Of a stretch of 64,000 nucleotides of DNA, positions 8,083 to 15,811 are shown piece by piece; the first letter of the stretch is position 1; every line of letters starts with the position of its first letter. The notes under the pieces were generated by a model. The model was not told the origin of the DNA. It did not search any database and saw nothing but the letters and a program-made list of their open reading frames with translations. Location of the stretch: the NCBI RefSeq assembly GCF_900090145.1, contig NZ_FMHI01000004.1, positions 62,001 to 126,000 of the forward strand, read 5' to 3'. The stretch is from Streptomyces sp. WMMB 322 (GTDB taxonomy: Bacteria; Actinomycetota; Actinomycetes; Streptomycetales; Streptomycetaceae). A program made the position numbers and the translations under genes.

Positions 8083-9615
8083 TCAGTTCTCCCGGCGGCC
8101 GTCCACCCGGCGGGGCAGGCCCAGCGGGTTCGCGTCACGCAGTTCGGGCGGCAGCAGCGCCTCCGGCGCGTCCTGGTAGGCGACGGGGCGCAGCCAGCGT
8201 TCGATGGCGGTGGCCCCGACGGACGTCGACGTGGACGTCGTGGCCGGGTACGGGCCGCCGTGGTGCTGCGCGGGAGCGACGGCAACACCGGTGGGCCAGC
8301 CGTTGACGAGGACGCGGCCCGCCAGCGGCGTCAGCGTGGCGAGCAGTCGCGCGCCCTGGCCGCCGTCGCCCGCCGCCTCGGCGGCGCTGAGGTGCAGCGT
8401 GGCGGTGAGGTTGCCGGGCAGCCTGGAGAGGACCGAGGCGACCTCGTCGTCGTCCCGGTAACGCGCGACGACGGTGACGGGCCCGAAGCACTCCTCCAGC
8501 AGCACCTCGTACTGCGGCTGTCCGAGCTTCTCCGCCGGGACGGTGAGGAACCCGGCGCCGACCGACTGCTCGTCGTCGCCCGCCCCGGCGAGCACGGGGG
8601 CCTCCACGCCGTCCAGTTCGGTGCGGGCCTTGATCCCCTCGAGGAACGCCTCCCGCATCCTGCCGTCCAGCAGAGGGCCCTGCGCGGCCTTGCTCACCGC
8701 GGCCCGCAGCGCCTCCAGCATGCGGTCGCCGGCCTCGCCCGCGGGTGCGAGCACGAAGCCGGGCTTGGTGCAGAACTGGCCGGTGCCCATCGTCATCGAC
8801 CCGGCGAGCCCCTCACCGATCTCCTCCGGGCGTTCGTCGGCGGCGGCGCCGGTGATGACGACGGGGTTGAGGGAGCCGAGCTCGCCGTGGAAGGGAATGG
8901 GGGTGGGACGGGAGGATGCGGCGTCGAAGAGGGCGCGCCCGCCCCGTACGGAACCGGTGAAGCCGACCGCCGAGACCAGCGGGTGCTTGACGAGTTCGAC
9001 GCCGGCCTCGAAGCCGTGCACGACGCTCAGCACGTCCCCGGGCAGCCCCACCTCCGCCGCGGCGCGGCGCAGCGCGGCGCCGGTCAGCTCGGACGTCGCC
9101 GGGTGGTCCGGGTGCGCCTTGACGACGACGGGGCAGCCCGCCGCGAGAGCGCTCGCGGTGTCGCCTCCGGGCACGGAGAACGCCAGCGGGAAGTTGGACG
9201 CCGCATAGACCGCCACGACACCCAGCGGGATCTTGTAGCGGCGCAGATCGGGGCAGGGGGGCGTCGCGTCGGCGTCCTTGTGGTTGATGGTGACGCCGAG
9301 GTAGGCGCCGTCCTCGACCTCGTCGGCAAAGGCGCGCAACTGTGCCCGGGTGCGGGCCAGTTCGCCGGTCAGCCGGGGGCGTCCCAGCGCGGTCTCGGCG
9401 TCCGCGGTGGCGATGATCTCCTCACTCGCCGCGTCGAGCTGCCCGGCGGCCGCGCGGAGCAGCGCCGCACGCACGGTGCGGTCGGCGAACGGCTCCCTGG
9501 CAGCGTGCGCGGCCCTGACGGCCGCGTCCACCTCACCGGCCGTGGCCTCCGTGCCGACCTGTTCGCGCTGCTTTCCGGTCCGGGGGTCGACGCTCCACAC
9601 TGGTGCTGCTGCCAC
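8083..9615 (-). CDS. NADP-type aldehyde dehydrogenase, 2,5-dioxovalerate dehydrogenase family
   Basis: Aldehyde dehydrogenase of 510 aa that most resembles 2,5-dioxovalerate (alpha-ketoglutarate semialdehyde) dehydrogenases, which form 2-oxoglutarate at the end of oxidative uronate, pentose or hydroxyproline breakdown. The catalytic Cys is in GTGQFCTKPG and the general-base Glu in FHGELGSLNP; the cofactor fold begins at IPLGVVAVYAASNFPLAFS. An open frame extends upstream to 9867, but the GTG at 9615 has AGGAGGAGA at good spacing and gives family length. It is divergent from an IclR regulator across a 36-bp palindrome. kdgD and udh nearby support the dioxovalerate assignment. Confidence 0.85.
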   Translation of the reverse strand: MAAAPVWSVDPRTGKQREQVGTEATAGEVDAAVRAAHAAREPFADRTVRAALLRAAAGQLDAASEEIIATADAETALGRPRLTGELARTRAQLRAFADEVEDGAYLGVTINHKDADATPPCPDLRRYKIPLGVVAVYAASNFPLAFSVPGGDTASALAAGCPVVVKAHPDHPATSELTGAALRRAAAEVGLPGDVLSVVHGFEAGVELVKHPLVSAVGFTGSVRGGRALFDAASSRPTPIPFHGELGSLNPVVITGAAADERPEEIGEGLAGSMTMGTGQFCTKPGFVLAPAGEAGDRMLEALRAAVSKAAQGPLLDGRMREAFLEGIKARTELDGVEAPVLAGAGDDEQSVGAGFLTVPAEKLGQPQYEVLLEECFGPVTVVARYRDDDEVASVLSRLPGNLTATLHLSAAEAAGDGGQGARLLATLTPLAGRVLVNGWPTGVAVAPAQHHGGPYPATTSTSTSVGATAIERWLRPVAYQDAPEALLPPELRDANPLGLPRRVDGRREN

Positions 9616-9647
9616 GGCGGTCTCCTCCTGCCACGTGCCTGTCTCCG

Positions 9648-9683
9648 CAGAGACGTTGTTCGATATGCTGAACATCATCTCTG
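9648..9683. promoter_or_regulatory. 36-bp imperfect palindrome, probable IclR operator
   Basis: Left arm CAGAGACGTTGTTC (9648-9661) and right arm GAACATCATCTCTG (9670-9683) pair at 12 of 14 positions around an 8-bp centre. It sits between the divergent aldehyde dehydrogenase and IclR genes, 32 bp from the dehydrogenase start. Position, symmetry and length fit an IclR-family operator that controls both genes. Confidence 0.7.
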
Positions 9684-9736
9684 TCAGTGAACCTGCCGGG
9701 GAGCCTATGAGCGCCGCAACAAAGGGGTCAAGGACG

Positions 9737-10507
9737 ATGTCAGCTGGCGAGACGGGTGCATCGCAGGTCAAGTCCGCCGTGCGCACTGTGGAGCTGCTCG
9801 AGTACTTCGCGGGACGGCCCGGGATGCACTCCCTCGCCGATGTCCAGGAAGCCGTCGGGTACCCCAAGTCCAGCCTCTACATGCTGCTTCGCACCCTCGT
9901 CGACCTCGGCTGGGTGGAGACCGACTCCACCGGCACACGCTACGGGATCGGCGTCCGCGCCCTGCTGGTCGGCACCTCCTACATCGACGGCGACGAGGCG
10001 GTGGCGGCCGCCCGTCCGACGCTCGACCGGCTCTCCGACGACACCACGGAGACCATCCACATGGCGCGGCTCGACGGCACGAACGTCGTCTACCTCGCCA
10101 CCCGCCAGTCCCAGCACTACCTGCGTCCGTTCACCCGCGTCGGGCGGCGGCTGCCGGCGCACTCGACGTCCCTGGGCAAGGCGCTGCTCGCGACGTACGA
10201 CGACGAGCAGGTGCGCAAGATGCTGCCGGAGACGCTTCCCTCGCTCACCGACAACACCCTCACCGACCGCGAGGCGCTGATCGAGGAACTCGCCCTGGTC
10301 CGGGAACAGGGCTACGCCGTCGACCGGGAGGAGAACACGCTGGGCCTGCGCTGCTTCGGCGTAGCCATCCCCTACCGGACACCCGCGCGGGACGCCGTCA
10401 GCTGCTCGGTTCCGGTCGCCAGGCTCACGCCCGCGCACGAACAGATGATCAAGGACGCGCTGTTCGACGCCCGCGACCGCCTCACCCTGGCGACGCGCCG
10501 TCTTTGA
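9737..10507 (+). CDS. IclR family transcriptional regulator
   Basis: 256-aa regulator with an N-terminal winged helix (SAVRTVELLEYFAGRPGMHS, with SSLYMLLRTLVDLGWV as recognition helix) and the C-terminal IclR effector domain (LPAHSTSLGKALLAT, GYAVDREENTLGLRCFG). The ATG at 9737 is chosen; an ATG at 9707 adds ten residues and is also possible. Transcribed away from the aldehyde dehydrogenase with a long palindrome between them, so it probably senses a sugar acid or its aldehyde and regulates that gene and itself. Effector identity is inference. Confidence 0.9.
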   Translation: MSAGETGASQVKSAVRTVELLEYFAGRPGMHSLADVQEAVGYPKSSLYMLLRTLVDLGWVETDSTGTRYGIGVRALLVGTSYIDGDEAVAAARPTLDRLSDDTTETIHMARLDGTNVVYLATRQSQHYLRPFTRVGRRLPAHSTSLGKALLATYDDEQVRKMLPETLPSLTDNTLTDREALIEELALVREQGYAVDREENTLGLRCFGVAIPYRTPARDAVSCSVPVARLTPAHEQMIKDALFDARDRLTLATRRL

Positions 10508-10584
10508 ACCAGCCGCTGCGCCGGCCGGCGTCCGGCCGCGGTACCGGACGGCCGCGTGCCGCCGGCGGGACGTAACGTGGGCGC

Positions 10585-10974
10585 ATGGCTGAGCTGTTGC
10601 ACATCACGGAGCGTTCCTCGTGGGAGGCCGCACGCGCTGCCGGCACCTACGAGATGTCCACGCGTGGCCGCACCCTGGAGGAGGTCGGCTTCATCCACTG
10701 CTCGCTGAGGCATCAACTGCCGCAGGTGGCCGAGATGCTGTACAGCGACACCGACCCGTCGGCCCTGGTGGTGCTCGTCATCGACAGCGAGCGCCTCACC
10801 GCGCCGGTGCGCTTCGAGCCGCCCGAGCCGGCACTCCCCAACGCGGGCGGGGAGGACGGCGAGGGCGCCCGGGGCGGCGGCGCGGCAGAGGAATTCCCGC
10901 ACATCTACGGGCCGTTGCCCGTCCCGGCGGTCGTCGCCGAGGAGCCCTGGCACGGGAACTCCCCCACGGTATAG
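10585..10974 (+). CDS. DUF952 family protein
   Basis: 129-aa cytoplasmic protein of the DUF952 family (function unknown; fold related to ADP-ribosyltransferase-like proteins). Seen: the opening LLHITERSSWEAARAAG, the core VGFIHCSLRHQLPQVAEM, and the closing FPHIYGPLPVPAV. A Gly/Glu-rich insertion GGEDGEGARGGGAAEE near residue 95 is not typical of the core. No Shine-Dalgarno is present; TAACGT at 10573-10578 lies 6 nt before the ATG, suggesting a leaderless message. Confidence 0.85.
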   Translation: MAELLHITERSSWEAARAAGTYEMSTRGRTLEEVGFIHCSLRHQLPQVAEMLYSDTDPSALVVLVIDSERLTAPVRFEPPEPALPNAGGEDGEGARGGGAAEEFPHIYGPLPVPAVVAEEPWHGNSPTV

Positions 10975-11002
10975 GCGCGTTGTCCGCCTCCCCGGGCTGA
11001 TG

Positions 11003-11066
11003 GGCCCGTACGGCCGCGGCGCACCGGCGCCCCTCCACACCGTGCGACGGCGCGGCCGTACGGGCC
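11003..11066. terminator. Long 16-bp inverted repeat between convergent genes
   Basis: Arms GGCCCGTACGGCCGCG (11003-11018) and its exact complement (11051-11066) enclose a 32-nt loop. It is the first of two hairpins in the DUF952/CMD intergenic space and would act on transcripts from either side. Confidence 0.65.
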
Positions 11067-11068
11067 AC

Positions 11069-11090
11069 GGCCGGCCCCGTGGGGCCGGCC
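11069..11090. terminator. Second GC hairpin downstream of the CMD-family gene
   Basis: Perfect arms GGCCGGCCCC / GGGGCCGGCC around GT, 4 bp from the stop of the minus-strand CMD gene. The 14-mer core GGCCCCGTGGGGCC recurs exactly in the terminator at 33949-33962. Confidence 0.65.
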
Positions 11091-11094
11091 CCTC

Positions 11095-11688
11095 TCAGGA
11101 GGCCGCGGCCCCCGCACCCCCGGCGGCCCCCTTCTGGACGGGCTGCACCGCGCACCGGTCGGAGAACCCCTGGCCGACGAGTCCGAGCGCCGCGTTCATG
11201 CGGGAGCGGTGGTTCTCGACGGCGACGATCGCCGCCAGCTCGACGAAGGCCTTCTCCCCCAGCCTGCCGATCAGCTCCTCGGTCATGGCGTCGGTCACCG
11301 CCGGCTCGGTCTCCGTCATCGCCTCGGCGAACTCCATGACGAGCAGCTCCAGTTCGCCGAACCGCTCCCGGTTCTCACGCCAGGCCGGGACGTACCGGAT
11401 CTTCTCCATCGGCAGACCCAGGTCGTCCGCCAGCCAGTACCCGAAGTCCATGCACCAGGTGCAGCCGATGCGGGAGGCCGAGACCATCTCGGCGAGGTGC
11501 TTGAGACCGGGGTCAAGGTCACGCCACTTCGCCACGCGGGACTCGTACAGGGCGACGGCGCCGAGCACCCTCGGGTTGTGCCCGGCGGCCCTGAGCGGGT
11601 CCATGACCGCTCCGTACTTGCGGCGCGAGTACCACTCGGCGATGCGCAGCATGGGGCCGCGCGGCGGGTCGAGCGAGATGCGTGCCAT
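11095..11688 (-). CDS. Carboxymuconolactone decarboxylase (AhpD-like) family protein
   Basis: 197-aa protein of the CMD/AhpD family. The CxxC motif is present as GCTWCMDFGYW, the redox or proton-relay pair of the AhpD branch; the following helix carries the usual family pattern. Many relatives are alkylhydroperoxidase-like, so a thiol peroxidase role is possible but unproven. The ATG at 11688 has GGAGC upstream; the longer frame to 11766 starts in a His/Arg-rich stretch with no family similarity. The C-terminal GAAGGAGAAAS is a low-complexity tail. No partner gene is nearby. Confidence 0.85.
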   Translation of the reverse strand: MARISLDPPRGPMLRIAEWYSRRKYGAVMDPLRAAGHNPRVLGAVALYESRVAKWRDLDPGLKHLAEMVSASRIGCTWCMDFGYWLADDLGLPMEKIRYVPAWRENRERFGELELLVMEFAEAMTETEPAVTDAMTEELIGRLGEKAFVELAAIVAVENHRSRMNAALGLVGQGFSDRCAVQPVQKGAAGGAGAAAS

Positions 11689-11808
11689 GTGTGGTGCTCC
11701 TTCGTCCCTGGGTTCGCGGTGCCGGTGCCGGTGCCGGACCGCGGGCTGCGGCACGGCCGTCACCACTACGACGGGACAGGGCGCGCGGATGTGACACGCG
11801 CCGGCGGG

Positions 11809-13137
11809 TCACCCGGGCGGGCCCGCCTCGCCGAGCGTGCGCAGCGCCTCCTTCACGGCTGCGAGGTCGCAGTCCGGGGCGAGACCGGCGTGGTAGAGCC
11901 GCAGCTCGTGCGCGCCCAGTTCACGGGCGTGGGCCGCGTCGGCGGCGAGGCTGTGCGGGGAGCCGCCCATGCCGGAGACCACGGTGAAGTTCGCGGCGAC
12001 GGTGAACCCGGCGGCCCGTCCGGATCCGTGGCCGGTGCCCGTGGCCTTGGCGGCGCCGCCGGTGGCGCCTGCCGTGGCCGCGGCGGCGAACGGGCCGACG
12101 GCGCCGCTGCGTCCGGCGGCGTCGCCCGAGCAGGGAATGACCACTCCGTCCGCGTCCGCCACCGCGTCGGCGGGCGCCGTGCCCGCGTTGGCGCCGAGGC
12201 GGTGCGGGGCGGGATCGGCGTGCAGCATCACTCTGAAATCCCCTCCCGTACGCGTCCGTGCCGCCGCTTCCCGCACCGCCGCGACGGCCTCCCGGCGCAG
12301 CCGCCGCGCGGCCGCGTCACGCCACGAGGCGCACAGCAACGCCGTCTGCGGGCCCAGCAGCTCACGCACCCGGGACCACTCCCCCTCCCGGTCCTGCTCC
12401 CGGTCCTGCTCCGCCCCTGAGGGCCGCGCCCCGGCTCCGGCGCCGCTCCAGGCGGGTTCCAGCGCGCCGCGCACAAGGGAGCGCAGCTCTTCCGGATCGG
12501 CACCGAGCGAGGCGTACCCGTCGCGGCACACCTCGCAGAAGCACAGCGACATCAGGTACTGGCCGGCGCCGCTCAGCCGTACTCCCCCGGTCTTGTCGTG
12601 CGCGTGCAGGTGCGCCAGCCCGTACCAGCCGCACGACTCCAGCTCCGTACCCGCGGTGTGCGGCCGCACCGCGGCCTCGGCGGCCAGGTCGACGAGATAT
12701 TCGCGCACTTCGGGGCGCGCGATGCAGGGCGCCCAGGAGTAGTGGTCGCCGTAGGCGTTGCGGACGGTGATCCGCCGGTGCTCCTCGCCGAGACGGGAGT
12801 TGTGGGCCATCACGACCCAGGAGTGCACCTCCAGGCCGGCCTCGCTCAGGGCGCGCGCGGCCTCCCCGTATGGGCCTCCGGGATCACCGCTGTCCACCCA
12901 GTCCTGCTCGTACGGGCGCAGCCGGCGGCCACGCCAGCGGTCCGGGCCGGGCGGGTAGAGCACCGCGGAGTGCCGTGCCGTGACGATGCGGTGGCGTGGA
13001 TGGCGCGGCGTGAGGGCGCGCACGGAGTGGTAGGCGGAGGCGAGGGTGACCTGGCTGATGCCGAGGGCAGCGAGGCGCCGCGGCGCGTCGGGGTCGCCCA
13101 CGACGTCCCAGGGGTAGACGAAGGCACCGGCACGCAT
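11809..13137 (-). CDS. Unrecognised TIM-barrel-like protein coupled to kdgD
   Basis: 442-aa protein I cannot assign to a named family. The first half reads like a TIM-barrel hydrolase: GAFVYPWDVVGDPDAPRRLA, ISQVTLASAYHSVRAL, a tryptophan/histidine strand HSWVVMAHNSRLG and CGWYGLAHLHAHDKTGG, the last dense in aromatic and acidic residues as in glycosidase-like active sites. A Cys cluster LCFCEVC at about residue 198 could bind metal. The C-terminal half has an Ala/Gly-rich region around residues 340-375. Its ATG overlaps the kdgD stop as TGATG, so it is translated with kdgD and may supply or open a uronate-containing substrate. That role is inference. Confidence 0.75.
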   Translation of the reverse strand: MRAGAFVYPWDVVGDPDAPRRLAALGISQVTLASAYHSVRALTPRHPRHRIVTARHSAVLYPPGPDRWRGRRLRPYEQDWVDSGDPGGPYGEAARALSEAGLEVHSWVVMAHNSRLGEEHRRITVRNAYGDHYSWAPCIARPEVREYLVDLAAEAAVRPHTAGTELESCGWYGLAHLHAHDKTGGVRLSGAGQYLMSLCFCEVCRDGYASLGADPEELRSLVRGALEPAWSGAGAGARPSGAEQDREQDREGEWSRVRELLGPQTALLCASWRDAAARRLRREAVAAVREAAARTRTGGDFRVMLHADPAPHRLGANAGTAPADAVADADGVVIPCSGDAAGRSGAVGPFAAAATAGATGGAAKATGTGHGSGRAAGFTVAANFTVVSGMGGSPHSLAADAAHARELGAHELRLYHAGLAPDCDLAAVKEALRTLGEAGPPG

Positions 13138-14198
13138 CAGCGGTGCCCGCCGCTGCGGCGAGCAGCGGCACCGCCGCCGGAACCGGCGGGAGAGCTGCCC
13201 GGCGAAGCCTCTGAGGAGACCAGCGCGAGCCCGTGCTCGATCAGCCGGGCCAGCTCCTCCACATGGGCCGCGGCGGGTTCCGACAGCGGCGGCCGCACCT
13301 GGCCCACGTCCAGCCCGCGCAGCCTCACTCCCGCCTTCACCAGCGAGACGGCGTAGCCGCGTCCGCGGTCGCGCAGTTCGACGAGGGGGCGGAAGAAGCC
13401 GTCGAGCAGACGGCCGACGCGGGCGTCGTCACCGGCGGTGAGGGCGCGGTGGAAGTCGAGGGCGATTTCGGGGGCGAAGCAGAAGACCGCGGACGAGTAC
13501 AGCGTCACGCCCAGGCTGCGGTAGGCGAGGCCGGTCTGCTCGGCGGTGGGCAGTCCGTTGAAGTAGCGGAACCGGCCCGCGACTTCGGCCGGGACCTCGC
13601 TGCGGACCGTGCTGATGATCCGCTGCATCAGATCGAGGTCGCCCAGGCCGTCCTTGAGCCCGGCGATGCCGGGTGTACGCGCGAGTCGCGCGACCGTGGA
13701 CGGGGCGAAGACCGCGTTGTCGCGCTGGTAGACGATGACGTCCAGAGCGGTGGCGGACGCCAGCGCGGTGTAGTGCCTCAGCAGGCCCTCCTGCGAGGGG
13801 ACGACGAGATAGGGCGGCATCGCCAGCAGACCGTCCGCCCCTGCTTCCTCCGCGAGCGACGCGAACTGGCAGGCGAGCGCCGTGCCGTAGCCCGCACCGG
13901 CGACGACCGGCACCTCGCCGCGCGCCTCCTCGACGGCGACGGCCACGCAGTCGCGGAACTCCTGCGGAGTCAGCGCGTGGAACTCACCGGTGCCGCAGCA
14001 GGCGAAGACGGCTCCGGCACCGGCGTCCAGGCCGCCGCGCACGTGCGTGCGGAACGCGTCGAGGTCGAGCGAACCGTCCTTCCCGTACGCGGTGACGGGG
14101 AAGAAGAGCAGCCCGTCGAGCCGCGCGGACAGCGAGCGGGCCTCCCGAGCGGAAGTCCCCGGGGAGGAGGACGGCGAGGACGAGGACGGTGTGGTCAT
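13137..14198 (-). CDS. kdgD: 5-dehydro-4-deoxyglucarate dehydratase
   Basis: DHDPS-family aldolase/decarboxylating dehydratase that converts 5-dehydro-4-deoxyglucarate to 2,5-dioxovalerate, water and CO2. The 353-aa protein has the family pattern ACCGTGEFHALTPQEF, PVVAGAGYGTA, MPPYLVVPSQEG and VIVYQRDNAVF, and the Schiff-base Lys in GLKDGLGDLDLMQRI. N- and C-termini are Ser/Gly-rich extensions. The ATG at 14198 has AGGAG upstream. It is the first gene of a two-gene operon with the TIM-barrel-like protein. The product is the substrate of the aldehyde dehydrogenase encoded at 8083-9615. Confidence 0.88.
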   Translation of the reverse strand: MTTPSSSSPSSSPGTSAREARSLSARLDGLLFFPVTAYGKDGSLDLDAFRTHVRGGLDAGAGAVFACCGTGEFHALTPQEFRDCVAVAVEEARGEVPVVAGAGYGTALACQFASLAEEAGADGLLAMPPYLVVPSQEGLLRHYTALASATALDVIVYQRDNAVFAPSTVARLARTPGIAGLKDGLGDLDLMQRIISTVRSEVPAEVAGRFRYFNGLPTAEQTGLAYRSLGVTLYSSAVFCFAPEIALDFHRALTAGDDARVGRLLDGFFRPLVELRDRGRGYAVSLVKAGVRLRGLDVGQVRPPLSEPAAAHVEELARLIEHGLALVSSEASPGSSPAGSGGGAAARRSGGHR

Positions 14199-14271
14199 TG
14201 CGCGCTCCTGCTCAGGGCGGTACGGAAGCGAGCCGGGGCAGCGCGTCGCACCACCTCGGCTACCGTGCACG

Positions 14272-14297
14272 TTTCTGATCTGCGTCTACATTTCTGA
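14272..14297. promoter_or_regulatory. Paired TTTCTGA direct repeats upstream of kdgD and udh
   Basis: TTTCTGA occurs at 14272-14278 and 14291-14297, 19 bp apart, in the AT-richer 289-bp space between divergent kdgD and udh. The spacing and position suggest a shared regulator site or promoter. No perfect palindrome was seen. Confidence 0.35.
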
Positions 14298-14487
14298 ACT
14301 GGAACGTTAGGCCAGGCCTCGCAGCACGGTCAAGCACGGCGATCACCGCCCACAACGCTCGGCGGCGACAGGGAAAGACCGACGGAGCGCCTCCCCGTCC
14401 CGGTTCGCCCGATCCTTGACGATCCAGGCACCGCCTCCATAGCTTGTCTCCATATATGAACCGTGTCTACGGACGGAGATTCCGCCG

Positions 14488-15297
14488 ATGCCCGCCCCTC
14501 GCACCGTCCTTCTCACCGGCGCCGCCGGCGGCCTCGGCACCCTGATGCGCGGCCTCCTCCCCGGGTACGGATACCGGCTGCGCCTGTTCGACCTGCGTCC
14601 CGTGGAGGGCGAGCCCGACGCCGTCACCGCGGACCTCACCGACGCGGCCGCACTGCGCGAAGCCGTGCGCGGCGTCGACGCGGTCATCCACCTCGCGGGA
14701 ATCTCGCTGGAGGCCCCGTTCGAGAAAATCCTGCACTCCAACATCGAAGGGACGTACCGGCTCTACGAGGCCGCGCGCGAAGAGGGCGTCCCCCGCGTGG
14801 TGTTCGCCTCCTCCAACCACGCCGTCGGCTTCACGCCGCGCCCTGCCGAGGGCGGCCCGCTCATCCCGGTGGACACCCCGCACCGGCCCGACACCTACTA
14901 CGGCCTCTCCAAGTCCTTCGGGGAGGACCTCGCCCAGCTCTACTGGGACCTGCACGCCGTCGAGACCGTCTCCGTACGCATCGGTTCCTGCTTCCCCGAA
15001 CCGACCTCCGTGCGGATGCTCTCGCTGTGGCTGAGCCCCGCCGACGGGGCCCGCCTCTTCCACGCCGCCCTGACGGCACCGGACGTCGGCCACACGGTGG
15101 TCTACGGCTCCTCCGCCAACACCCGCCTGTGGTGGGACCTTTCGGGCGCCCGCGCGCTCGGGTACGAGCCGCAGGACGACTCCGAGCCGTACGCCGCCGA
15201 ACTCATCGCAAAGCAGGGGCAACCGGACCCGGAGAGCCCCGAACACGCCCGTCTCGGAGGGCACTTCTGCACGCAGCCGCCCATCTGGCCGCACTGA
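14488..15297 (+). CDS. udh: Uronate dehydrogenase-like NAD-dependent epimerase/dehydratase
   Basis: 269-aa short-chain-type NAD(P) enzyme. The dinucleotide loop is TGAAGGLGTLMRGLL; AVIHLAGISLEAPFEKIL, ASSNHAVGF and the catalytic YYGLSKSFGED (Tyr-x3-Lys) match uronate dehydrogenase, which oxidises glucuronate or galacturonate to the aldaro-lactone. Family length is normal. ATG start; a GGAG lies 9 nt before it. Divergent from kdgD, and with kdgD and the aldehyde dehydrogenase at 8083-9615 it makes a nearly complete oxidative uronate route; the aldarate dehydratase is missing here. A generic epimerase role is the alternative. Confidence 0.75.
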   Translation: MPAPRTVLLTGAAGGLGTLMRGLLPGYGYRLRLFDLRPVEGEPDAVTADLTDAAALREAVRGVDAVIHLAGISLEAPFEKILHSNIEGTYRLYEAAREEGVPRVVFASSNHAVGFTPRPAEGGPLIPVDTPHRPDTYYGLSKSFGEDLAQLYWDLHAVETVSVRIGSCFPEPTSVRMLSLWLSPADGARLFHAALTAPDVGHTVVYGSSANTRLWWDLSGARALGYEPQDDSEPYAAELIAKQGQPDPESPEHARLGGHFCTQPPIWPH

Positions 15298-15363
15298 GGC
15301 GGAAGTCGGAGGGCATGATGGACCCGAACCGATCACGCAGGACTGCTCACGGGGAGGGCCCAC

Positions 15364-15693
15364 ATGAATTTCGCCGCAGACACCGATCCGGAATCCGCAC
15401 TCTCGGGCCTCGTGGACTCCGGGCTGCTCAGCTGGCTGATCCTCGGCCTGATCGCCGGCACCATCGCCAAGGTCATCCTCCCCGGACGCGACCCGGGCGG
15501 CCTGCTCGGCACCATACTCATCGGCATCGCCGGAGCGTTCATCGGCGGCTGGCTCTCCTCCACGTTCCTCGACCGCTCCGTCGACCACGACTTCGTGGAT
15601 CCGGCGCTGTGGCTCTCGGCCATCGCCGGATCGCTCGTACTCCTCATCGGGTACCGGATCTTCTTCGGCCACTCCCGGGAACGCCGGCGCTGA
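15364..15693 (+). CDS. GlsB/YeaQ/YmgE family stress-response membrane protein
   Basis: 109-aa integral membrane protein of the transglycosylase-associated (GlsB/YeaQ/YmgE) family, usually induced by stress; molecular role unsettled. Three hydrophobic segments are visible: LLSWLILGLIAGTIAKVI, ILIGIAGAFIGGWLSS and a last one ending LVLLIGYRIFF, with the family glycine spacing IAGTIAKVILPGRDPGG between the first two. Longer than many members by an acidic N-terminal 20 residues. ATG with GGGAGGG upstream. Confidence 0.88.
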   Translation: MNFAADTDPESALSGLVDSGLLSWLILGLIAGTIAKVILPGRDPGGLLGTILIGIAGAFIGGWLSSTFLDRSVDHDFVDPALWLSAIAGSLVLLIGYRIFFGHSRERRR

Positions 15694-15758
15694 GGACCGC
15701 GGGGCGAGCCGTGGAACCTGCCGCGCCAGGTCCGCTGCGGCTCGATCATGTGCGCGTC
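15692..15758. repeat. Direct repeat A, left of the ArsR/MFS pair
   Basis: About 67 bp that match 18105-18170 in the same orientation at roughly 85% identity with one 1-bp gap, counted by eye. The best block, GTGGAACCTGCCGC, is identical in both. Copy A begins at the stop of the GlsB-family gene. Confidence 0.75.
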
Positions 15759-15811
15759 GTCCTTGCACGGCCGGCGAACCGGGCGCCCGGCTCCTGGCCG
15801 TGCCGGCCCGC

